Shown piece after piece: positions 16,639 through 25,000 of a stretch of DNA of 25,000 nucleotides. The notes beneath the pieces were generated by a model. That model had not been told where the DNA came from. It worked only from the letters and a program-made list of their open reading frames with translations, and made no database searches. The translations under genes were made by a program, and so were the position numbers. Origin of the DNA: Actinidia chinensis (Eukaryota > Streptophyta > Magnoliopsida > Ericales > Actinidiaceae); the NCBI GenBank assembly GCA_009663005.1, contig VIGQ01001310.1, positions 140,001 to 165,000 on the forward strand, in the 5' to 3' direction. Numbering within the stretch: position 1 is the first letter of the stretch; every line of letters starts with the position of its first letter.

Positions 16639-19480
16639 ATGGCGGAAATCGCGGAGCTTGTTATCGACAGGTTGGTTCCGTTGCTCCAAGAAGAGGCAAA
16701 ATTGCTGAGAGGTGTACACACAGAAGCTAATAGCATCTAGATAATTCAAGTTTAAACCTTTCCTAAGGAATGCAGATTGAAGGGACGCAAGAGGAGAGCT
16801 CGACGAGGTCGTGAAAAGCCTTGGGTGAAGCACGTAAGGCAAGTTGCTCATCAATTCGAAGAGTCATCGATGATACATGCTTCACTTGCGACACATCGTC
16901 AGCGGCGTGGATTCATTTACCAGTTTTTCTACAAGTTGGGTCCCCTGATCAGAAAACTAAAACCACAATGACATAGCTTTCTGATTCAAGATGTCAAGAG
17001 AACGATTTCCGATCTCACCACAGGAAAAAACACGTAATCGTTCAGTTTCCTAGATCAGTCAGGGGTCAACATCAATGGGAAGAACCTCCCGTGGCAGATC
17101 CTCGATGGCTTCCCCGATTTATAGAGGTAACCGAAAGTTTGTGGGTATTTAATCTCCAAGAATGAACTGATAAGCTGGTTGGTAGAGGATCACCAAAACG
17201 AGGGGTAATTTCAGTGGTAGGCATGGGAGGAATTGGTAAGACCACTCTTGCCAAGATGTTTACGATCACCCACGTGTGACCAAAACATTTCAATGCCATG
17301 CTTTGGGATCTCAGTCTCTGAAACATACAAGATGGAGGAACTTCTGACGACATGATAAGAAATTTCTACGAACAAAAAGAAGCAAAACGAGTCTGCAGAT
17401 GGGAAGAAATGACAAAATGGATGTCACGTCACTGATCGAAAAAACTAAACATATTTAGAGGAAAGAGGTTTTTGTTTTTAAACGTGGGTTTGTGTTTGAT
17501 TATGTTTTGGGACTCTCAATTTTGGGGCTTCATAAAATGCCTGCCTGATAAAGCCGACAAAGGCAGAGTCGGGTAGTAATCACTACACGTAGTGATGCCG
17601 TGGCTGATTCTTTCAAAAGACTTCCTTCCATTTTATCATGTCCACAAACTTCAGTTATTGCCTAAAATATGGCTTGGGACATCTTCTGCCAGAAGGCCAT
17701 TTAAACTGAATTCTGGGGGGGTTTGCCCACCGCGGTTGACGGATTTGCTTGGATAACATTGTGAAACAGATGTGGAGGACTACCGCTGCATTAGTAACAA
17801 TTGGTTGTGTTTTTGTCACCAGGATAGAAGGTTACGGCAGCAATGGCAACGTTTCCTTTCTTAGCCTTCGGTTTCTGAGCTAGAAGAACCTCGATTTACA
17901 GTATAAAGAATTTTAGCCCTCAGTTATTTTGATCTTCCCTATCACCTCCAACTTTGTACTTGTACTTCGGCATATTTCCGAGGATTTCTCAATCGTTTGT
18001 GTAAGGTGATACGGCTGTGGATAGCTGAAAAATTGGTGCAAAGAAAGGCCTGGGCAAAACTTTGGAAGAGGTGCTGAAGATTACTTGACAGAGCTTATAT
18101 ATAGAAGCTTGGTTCCAGTGTCAGAGTAAATTGATGGAAAAGTTAGACGTTGCCGATTCAGATAATATGAGAGAATCATTTTGATATCCAAGGATTGGGG
18201 GTTTGTGCATTTTGTCAAAAGATAACCCTGTAAGGGTTTGGAGTACTTTGATCGGACTAGAACCTAGGCGCTTGTCAATTCCACAACATCAAAGATAGAG
18301 TTTGAACAGAGGCATTACCAGGTTTAGGATCGTTCAGTCCTTTGCTTTAACAACTGATAAATTGCCAAGTCTTTTGGTGGGCATATTGTTTTCAAAATTG
18401 TTCAAGCTCTTGAAAACCTTTAGACCTCCGAAATGCCCCCTTGGATTATCTTCCTAAAAGAAGTTGGCAATAATGTTTCCATTTGGGGTATTTTAAGCAT
18501 CAGAACCACAAAAACGAAAGTTCGGCCAAAGTCCTTGGCAGGCTACAGACCTATTGACATTGGATCTAAAAGATCCCTTGTTGTCTGAGCTACCTCATTG
18601 AAATTTAATAGGCTCTATAAGCTCCGCATCTTCTGTTTACTGCTCGACTTCGATGAAAAATTGGATCAGGTTCAGTTTATACCATGGAGTGAAGATTCAC
18701 GAGGGGTTTGGGTCATTTAGGAGGCTTTGCAGAAGCTGTATTTTTGTGAAGCAAACCATGGACCTTGTGTTTATTTGAAGACCTAAGAAAGCTAACGCAG
18801 TTGAGGATTTTGGAATCAAAAATTGAAAAGTGAAGATGGCAAAGCCTTGTGTATGCCATTTATGAGATGACCACCTGAGTCTTTGGATGTAATGGTCATT
18901 AGTCTTGATGAATTCTCGATTTACAACATATTGCATGTGCCCCTCAGTATCTTCGGCGTTTGTACCTGCAAGGGCGTTATAGAAGTCCCATTTGGATTTC
19001 TACCACTGGAAATCTTTCAGAGTATCATTTCCCCGTTCCGGTGGTCAAGATTGACAGAGGACCACTATACATTCCGTCAACAAGCTCTTCCTAATTTGTT
19101 ATTACTTGGAACTCATGGGTATGACAGGAGCTCTTACTTTTAGAAGGAGGAGGATTTCAAAAACGTTAAGAAGCTTATCTCGGATAACTTTGAATGCTTG
19201 AATTCGGTGATAATGACAATGGAAGCGTTGCTTCTTCTACAAGAGCCTAGTTTATTGATGATGCCCCGCAGCTGAAGAGTGCCCTCTGGCATTCAACATC
19301 TAAGCACAACTTACATCCTAAGATTTCTACAATATAACGGAGGAATTGGCACATAAAAGTAGCCAATGAAGGTCAAGATTATGTGGTTTTTAACACATCC
19401 CGAGATCAAATGTGAAACCACCTTGAGTCTCCCTGACAATTACAAAAACTGGTAAGCAAATGTCCAATGTGAGTCTGCCC
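16639..19480 (+). pseudogene. RPM1-like CC-NBS-LRR resistance gene, copy 2, frame-broken
   Basis: The ATG at 16639 opens MAEIAELVIDRLVPLL and stays open about 30 codons. A second frame (16777-16971) carries WVKHVRQVAHQFE and then the FIYQFFYKL end of the coiled-coil domain. The NB-ARC has an intact P-loop, GMGGIGKTTLAK, at 17220-17255. A kinase-2-like D-Y-V-W-D lies near 17498-17512; a G-R-V-V-type RNBS-B near 17566; a C-G-G-L-P-L-type motif across a frame change near 17777-17795; an F-P-R-I block near 17973; and a D-S-D-N-M-R-E stretch at the MHD position (18155-18175). LRR sequence spans about 18190-19320. The C-terminus reads EGQDYVVF- and IPEIKCE-like text near 19365-19415. Length matches RPM1-like genes. 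Frame breaks differ from those of copy 1. With the promoter and P-loop preserved, this copy is the likelier functional gene if the breaks are sequence errors. Confidence 0.87.
17220..17255 (+). other. P-loop (Walker A) coding segment of CNL copy 2
   Basis: The segment reads GMGGIGKTTLAK with no interruption, the canonical nucleotide-binding loop of plant NB-ARC proteins. The aligned segment of copy 1 (6319-6352) reads differently and lacks the lysine codon. Confidence 0.9.
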
Positions 19481-20099
19481 ATGACAAATGACAACAACTT
19501 GGAAGCAAACTTCAAAGTGAGTCTCCTTCTTCCAATCCCAGCTTAGTTTGCTATATTTAATCGGTCACTTCTTCTCTACTTTTAAATTGTTTAAAAGTCC
19601 TTTCTTGGATACAGTAGGTCACTCTAGTTTCTTGGGGCAATAAACAATCAAGTAAAATGTGTATTTATCAGAATTACAGTGATTAATAATCATTTACCAA
19701 GTTTGACTCTTCCATTAAGTAGTCTAATTCGCATCATTTTAACTACTATAATATTGGTAGGAAATTATGAAATGGTGATTTTTTTTAGAAATGTTTTTTA
19801 ACAAGTGTTTGCTAATAATTTTAAATTTTTTAGGCTTGTCTTTGAAAAGCCCGGCACGTTTTTGCTAGGTCTCTACGTAAGACTTTTGAATACAAAACTT
19901 CTTTGCGTGTTTTATGCAACTCCTCTTAACTTATATTTTTTCTGTGTTTGGACACTGGATGGGAGGTTAAAGACAAGAAAAACGAAAATATGAGTGACAA
20001 AATTAAGTGAAAAATTAGAATAGATTAAACAGACTTTGTTTCATAAAATTGCATAGTAATATAATTTCTTTGTCCTTCTATTTTTCTTGTCCTTGACAA
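19481..20099. other. AT-rich region after CNL copy 2
   Basis: A donor-like 'gtgagtct' at 19517 is compatible with an intron in the 3' UTR. A 62-codon frame (19805-19993) has no family features. Nothing else is recognised. Confidence 0.35.
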
Positions 20100-20530
20100 T
20101 CTAAGACCACCTCTTTGTAAAAGAAACCACAAGCTTTTTTAGTTACGTCCTTGCAAATTCTACTTCAATTTTATCACATTCTGTTGATCTTTGTGACACT
20201 TAAGTTATTGAAATCGAGACCATTCTTATACACTTTTTTTTATTGCACGTTTTTCTCATGCTTTTCTAGTTAATATAATGTAACAAGAAAAACAATTCCA
20301 AAGATGTTTCCCTAGCAATCTCACTGTCATTGAGTAACTCGATCTGGACTTTAGAGTCCTTTTCGCATTTGAAGTGATGATAACTGCTATTTATTAATTT
20401 TTTTTATATTATAATAAGATAGTGCTGATGGTTTCATTCTACTCATACACTTTGTTATTGTGGGTAGATGGTAAAAGCCAAAAAATATATTTGTTGTGTG
20501 TATTTCTTCCTCTTTTCTGCCTGTTATGGT
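20100..20530 (+). other. 3' flank of CNL copy 2, duplicate of 8865-9250
   Basis: Words shared with the copy 1 flank in the same order include 'cacattctgttgatcttt/gacattcttttgagattt', 'gaaatcgaga', 'cattcttata', 'ccaaagat', 'gcatttgaag'-type, 'tatttatta', 'ctttgttattgtg' and 'aaaaaatatat'. It extends the duplicated unit about 1 kb beyond the gene. Confidence 0.65.
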
Positions 20531-20945
20531 GAGAGGTATATCACAAAAAAGCAGTTGCGGAAATTAAAAAGTAAGTGAATACTAGATTATAAAAAATTAG
20601 GGCAGAGCAATTGGGGCAATTTTTTCATCTTCAAAAAGAAGAAATTCAGAAGAATTGACGAAATAAGTGAATAACCTTACCTCATAAGTCGCATGAAATT
20701 CACCTTGGCGAAGTCACACGCCTACGTACCAGTTGAATCAAACACAGATTTGGTCGTGCGGGAACGAATCCTCGAGTCGGAGCACCTCTCGTGGCATGCT
20801 TTGGGGTTGAAGTGAGGTTTAGGAAAATTCAAAGTATTAATTTAGAGAGGGCAAATTATACTTTTTAAAACTTAGGGGTGTAAGTTGTTGCAATAGTTCC
20901 GTGGGGGCCAGTGGCACCATTTCGCCTTATATAAGTCCGCCTTCG
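20531..20945. mobile_element. Possible second hAT terminus (tentative)
   Basis: 'gtgggggccagtggcacc' at 20902-20919 followed by 'gtccgcc' at 20936 resembles the inner end of CAGTGGCGGA-type hAT elements. The terminal repeat itself is not complete and no transposase coding is seen, so this is a weak call. The preceding 300 bp is moderately GC-rich without a recognised gene. Confidence 0.25.
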
Positions 20946-21566
20946 ATGAGGGATGTGGTGCGGGAGAGAAGAAGAAGAGAAAATGAGAAATTGTTGTAAT
21001 TTCAATGCATTGTTAGCGGAAAGAGGTTCATGTGAGAGTTATTAAAGGGGAGAGCATATTAAGATAGAGGATGTGGAGTCTCATTGTGCGAAGTGAGGGC
21101 CACAGACTTTTTAAATCGGAAAACAAAGCAAGACGCAAATATTGGCATTAAAAAAGAAAAGACAATATACGTTGATAGATGCGTGAGGATAAGTATAAGT
21201 AAGTAAACTAGAAAATCAACAAATATCTTACAACAGATATAAAACAAATTAATGTAGCAAATTATCCAATCAACATTACATATAATAACAGAAAAAAATA
21301 CAAAATTAAAAAAAAAGTTAAATAAACAAAAAAAAATAAAAAATAATAACAGAAAAAACAGTCAAAAAAATAAAAAAAAATTAAAAAAAAAATTAGAAAC
21401 AAAAAAGTATCTGCAATAAAAAATAATGATTGTGGACATAAGTCCAACAAGCATTGTAAAGTAGGATCAAGGATATGCTTTACCGATTTTCATAAGGTGC
21501 TAAAAAAAACTTGCGCGGGAATGTAGGAAAGCGACCTGAATATTTTCAAACAAAACATCGCATATC
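20946..21566. other. Spacer with an A-rich low-complexity block
   Basis: 21285-21425 is very A-rich, with repeated 'aaaaaa' and 'aataa' runs. The minus-strand open frames through it (Phe/Leu-rich, 21450-21262) are a composition artefact. No gene is recognised. Confidence 0.45.
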
Positions 21567-21586
21567 ATCACTCGACATCGAGTGAT
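21567..21586. repeat. Perfect 9-bp inverted repeat
   Basis: 'atcactcga' and 'tcgagtgat' are separated by two bases. This could be a cruciform, a binding site or chance. Confidence 0.6.
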
Positions 21587-21658
21587 CGGCATGAGCGGTT
21601 CTCAAAATTTAGAATGGTGCATGCAGTGGAATTGACTCGTTGGCATGGTGTCTTTGAC

Positions 21659-21680
21659 CACTGAATCACGAGATTCAGTG
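21659..21680. repeat. Second perfect 9-bp inverted repeat
   Basis: 'cactgaatc' and 'gattcagtg' are separated by four bases. It lies 72 bp after the previous hairpin. Confidence 0.6.
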
Positions 21681-21909
21681 ATAGGGAACTTCATATTTCA
21701 TGAACATATTGCTTGACCAGAAATTCAGGGGAAGCGGCAATGCACAACTACACATGGCCATATTGGAATCCAAGCTAAATTACCATCATGAATGCTAGGA
21801 GACGAACTTTGTATTGGAAAAATACCTAGAGCGAACCCTGTACACTTCTTGGAGCATCCATTTTCCACTACTAACACAATTCTATAGGGCCACCTTTATG
21901 GAGTCCTCA
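21681..21909. other. Spacer, nothing recognised
   Basis: The sequence is mixed in composition. A 60-codon frame (21814-21996) runs into the GA-rich start of the next repeat and is not supported. Confidence 0.35.
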
Positions 21910-22735
21910 AGTGAAACTTTCCTGTTCTATAGAGAGATGAGAGAGGAGAGAGAGAGAGGGGGGGAGAGCTTGGAGAGATTAAGTTGTGGCACATGATGAG
22001 TTTGGGTTTGCTCATCACTGTGAATCCAATTGCCATTTTTGTTTGTAATGGCACGAAATAGAAACATGGAACGTGTGTACAACTGTTATATAGTCAATAA
22101 ATTTGATTGAGTGTGTTTAGCATAACTCAACTTTTGATAGATTATTACTTAAAAAAGAATTTAAAAAATTTAAATAAAAATTTTCAAAAAAAAAATTAGT
22201 TTTTTTAGTTTTATAAGTTATTTGTAATTCATAGCAGAAGTTGTATCAAACACGTTGAAATAACTTTCAAACAAAAAACAGAAAATTGCTGCTTTAAAGG
22301 TTTTTCCAACATGCACGTAACAACTTTCAAGCAGTTTTTACGTTATATCATTTTCATACCACTCACCTAAATTTGAGCCCTTAATAATTATACTACCATT
22401 TTAAAATAAATAGTTTCGCTAAACGGACAATTCAATGAGTAGTATTTAAGGTGTAAATAATGATTTAAAAAAATATAACGTTATATCCTTTGTAATATTT
22501 TTTATCTACTTCTACATTTTAATATACCATTTTAGATTTTAACTATCGTTATCAGGATGTAATCGGATTTTCTAAAAACAGATATACTCACGAAGTGCAA
22601 AAGGCCCCCACTTAAAAGTGACATATACAACAGTATAAAACATTAATAGTTAGCCAAAGTTTGGCAAAAATTGTTTATTTATATTTTTTAGGTAGTTTGA
22701 TTTTGCTGTTTTTCAATTTTGTAAATCTTTCTGTG
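21910..22735 (+). repeat. Long direct duplication, unit A
   Basis: Unit A is paired with 23504-24430. Both start with a GA-rich tract ('agagagatgagag', 'ggagag') and a 'ttgtgg' box, then 'aatccaattgccatttt/aatcaattgccatttt', 'gtttgta(a)tggcacg', 'gcata(a/g)ctcaactttc/t', 'ttttagttttataagttatt', 'acatgcac(g/c)taac', 'caatgag(t/c)agt', 'gtataaataatg'-type, 'atttta(a/c)c(t/c)atcgtt' and 'ggatgtaatcgg/ggaatgtaattgg'. No coding sequence is recognised in either unit. Confidence 0.75.
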
Positions 22736-23045
22736 TTTAATAAAACTGTAAATTTCACTTTACCAAGTATTTCTCTGGGCCTAAAATTCCCATTCGTGAG
22801 CTTTAGGTAAAATAAAGAATCAAGAGTCGTTACAAAGAAATTGAAAACTATGAAGTTGGTGGAGAAATTATTCAGTTACATTCCGCAAGTCGTCAACATT
22901 TGGGAAGTTTAGAAATATCAGTATTAGTGTTTAAATGAGGGACCAATTTTGTCCTTTAGAATTGTTCTGAAAATTTTTTAAAATTGGCAGAAAAACGTTA
23001 TTGGTTGAGTACTTGCAGAGATACCGCTGGCAAACGATGGAATAA
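22736..23045. other. Spacer between duplicated units
   Basis: It is AT-rich. One 'agggaccaattttgtccttta' box (22938) recalls the 'ggtccctgaa' repeats, but as a single copy. Confidence 0.3.
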
Positions 23046-23480
23046 CTCCCCTTTATACGTTGTGGATCGTTAACGCGGCGGTGGTGGTACGTGTAAAATA
23101 ACTATCTCTTCTCTCTCTCTCTTCATTGGCAACGCTCCCAATTTGCTCACTCTGTATCTCTCTTCTCTCTCTACGAAGAAATTGTAGGAAAGTGCTGAGA
23201 AAAAAAAAAATGAGAGCAAAAGATTAAAAAAAAAAATTAGCCCCTGGAACCGGCGATGGTTAGCCTGCCCTCAATTCTCTCTATGACTCTCGTTTGGCGT
23301 CCTGGTGGGCTCCTAGGCTGCAGAGCGCCGTCGCGAACTCAGGCGAACAAGGATCGGAAAAATGCATCGGCCGAGCAATTGGTGCCGATCTCAGCAACCC
23401 CGATCTCGATCAGCAGCTTGTAGGAATAATCGGTCCAGTTTGATTTGGCTGTCTAGGTTGGGTTTTAGCGTCTTCGCTGC
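23046..23480 (+). promoter_or_regulatory. Possible gene 5' end: TATA, CT-rich leader, GC-rich first exon
   Basis: 'tttatac' at 23052 is followed by a pyrimidine-rich tract (23104-23175), then A-runs and a locally GC-rich island (23240-23420). Within the island an ATG at 23256 opens a frame of about 49 codons (MVSLPSILSM start). This layout resembles a plant promoter, 5' UTR and exon start, but I do not recognise the product. The sequence becomes AT-rich non-coding again at 23480. Confidence 0.3.
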
Positions 23481-23503
23481 TGATGCGACGTACTATGATG
23501 CAA

Positions 23504-24430
23504 AATTCAACTTCTCTTTCTAATCCATTCAGTTGGAGAGGAGAAAGAGAGAGAGATGAGAGGAGAGATGTTGTGGGCAATGATCAGATTGGGGTTTGTT
23601 GAATCAATTGCCATTTTGTTTGTATGGCACGGAAAGAGAAAATGTTCATTAAAAATGGTTGTATAGGTGTTCTATATTCAGAATTGTGATCTAAATGTGT
23701 TGAGCATAGCTCAACTTTCAAATAAAAAGTTTAAAATAAATTAAAATAAAACTTTTAAAAATCAGCTCTTTTTTAGTTTTATAAGTTATTTTTAAAAACG
23801 ATAAATAGAAATTTATCAAATACTTTGAACAACTTCAAACAAAAAAAATAGTTGATACTTTCAAGGTGTGCCAAAACATGCACCTAACTTTTTACGTATG
23901 ATGTGTGATAGATGAAAAAGTTTCAAACTACTCATAAGAATCTCCAACAACCAGTTCTCCATTTCAAAGGTAAAAAAATTATTATTTTTAATTAAAATTA
24001 TTTTAACAGATTTTTACTATAGATATTGATTCATATTGGGGCAGCATAAGGACCCTGTATGGTTGTTCATAAAAAAACCCAAATTTAAATCCGTAATAAT
24101 GTATGCTACAATTAAAATAAATAGGTCCCGCCAACGATAACTCAATGAGCAGTGCTAAGGTATAAATAATGTTTAAAAAGTTACAACTTTAATATACTTT
24201 TTATATATTTTAATGTATTTTTATATTTTAATACACATTTTATATTTTAACCATCGTTCATCGGAATGTAATTGGTATTTTCTAAACAAATAAATATATC
24301 CGCATATTGAAAAGGCACATTTAAAGTGATTTGTACAATAGGAAAAACATCAATGGTTAGGCCAAATTTGACATAATTTGTTTTTCAAAATTTTTTGGTG
24401 CTTTGATTTTGAAGTCTTTCCATCTTTTGT
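23504..24430 (+). repeat. Long direct duplication, unit B
   Basis: This is the partner of unit A (21910-22735). It is longer by about 100 bp because of extra sequence near 23937-24072 that unit A lacks. The direct order suggests local duplication or a pair of related transposon relics. Confidence 0.75.
23937..24072. mobile_element. MITE-like insertion in unit B
   Basis: Unit A lacks this stretch. It begins with 'aatctccaacaacca' and ends with 'tatggttgttcat', so 'aacaacca' and 'tggttgtt' form a short inverted terminal repeat. 'tcata' occurs at both borders and might be a target duplication, but alignment uncertainty leaves this open. Confidence 0.45.
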
Positions 24431-24824
24431 GAGCTTTTTTTCTCTGTTTCGTAAAAAAATATACTTTTTTATTTCTTGTTGACGAGAAAATTTGAAATGA
24501 CAAAAATTGTCAAATTTGGAACAAAAAATCCACTAAAAGACAAAAATTTAACTAATTGTCGAGTAAAATGTATTTTTGTTTGTTTGTTTATTGAACATCT
24601 TTCCAAATTAAATGAAGTTTTTTATAGTTTAAACTTTTTTTGTTAAAAGAAATAAAAAATATATAAAATTTTGAATTTATTAAAAACGAAAAAACCTCAA
24701 AATCAAATCAACAAAAAAATCTTCAAAAATAATTGGGCCAAACCGGGCCTTTCTTATTTATGTATATGGTGAACTCCACCTCAGAATAAGTAACAATGGA
24801 TCTAGCCCCAGGGAATATTGAAAA
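24431..24824. other. AT-rich spacer
   Basis: No gene is recognised. There are several T-runs and 'acaaaaatt' repeats (24499, 24541). It leads into the repeat shared with 12567. Confidence 0.4.
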
Positions 24825-25000
24825 GGGAGCTGGCCCTGGGATCGAATTCAACATGTTCCATCTCTCTTAACCTTGTTAATTTTCATTTCGGATGGGCTAA
24901 CCTCATTTTACCTGCATCACCCATTGAGCAAATATACATAACTCAGTTATAATACCCAGCTGAAAAAAATAAAATACAAACCATGACAATCAAAATAAAT
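24825..25000 (+). repeat. Second copy of the 12567-12735 segment, cut by the window end
   Basis: It aligns in order with 12567-12735 (see that entry). It is the last landmark of the large duplication visible here. The match probably continues beyond the window. Confidence 0.7.

Noticed and set aside
14989..20945. A single large hAT element enclosing CNL copy 2, with ends at 14989 and about 20940
   Set aside because: The right-hand 'gtccgcc' match is only seven bases, the full terminal repeat is absent, and no matching 8-bp target duplication was found.
21262..21450. Minus-strand open frame rich in Phe and Leu
   Set aside because: It is the reverse of an A-rich low-complexity block; composition alone keeps it open.

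Overview
The window looks like nuclear DNA of a flowering plant, probably a eudicot. It is AT-rich and intergenic-heavy, with a Tnt1/Tork-like Ty1/copia retrotransposon, hAT-type DNA transposon pieces, MITE-like elements, and a tandem pair of RPM1-like CC-NBS-LRR (CNL) disease-resistance genes. I saw no bacterial, phage, organellar, CRISPR, tRNA or rRNA features. No complete uninterrupted protein gene can be read from the sequence as given. The species cannot be named from what is visible.

Layout. 1-589 is a GC-richer stretch of unknown origin. 590-842 is a short-unit tandem array built on 'ggtccctgaa'. 1086-5635 is a frame-broken plus-strand copia element (gag, zinc knuckle, protease, integrase, reverse transcriptase, RNase H, polypurine tract, 3' LTR) with no recognisable 5' LTR. 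Its 3' LTR ends about 94 bp before the start codon of the first CNL copy (5729-8520). A CNL relic holding only LRR sequence follows at 9933-10460. 10.6-16.5 kb is repeat-rich: MITE-like inverted repeats, a 438-bp hAT-type element with an 8-bp target duplication, a minus-strand copia gag fragment beside an inverted copy of the 'ggtccctgaa' array, and the C-terminal end of an hAT transposase with its terminal repeat. The second CNL copy (16639-19480) keeps a plausible TATA-box promoter. Its 3' flank is shared with copy 1. 20.5-25 kb holds A-rich sequence, two hairpins, a long direct duplication (21.9 and 23.5 kb) with a possible gene 5' end between its copies, and a second copy of a repeat first seen at 12.57 kb.

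How it fits together. Homologous landmarks recur in the same order at offsets of about 10.9, 11.3 and 12.3 kb. This fits an old tandem segmental duplication of a CNL unit, later enlarged by transposon insertions. In unit 1 the copia element replaced the sequence upstream of the 5' UTR, so promoter and coding region are separated.

Main caution. Recognisable protein families (copia pol, both CNLs) run in the correct order, but the frame changes every few tens of bases, often through an extra single base. That is at least as easily explained by unpolished long-read sequence as by decay. 'Pseudogene' labels here mean 'not open as given'. I found no convincing undescribed biological system.
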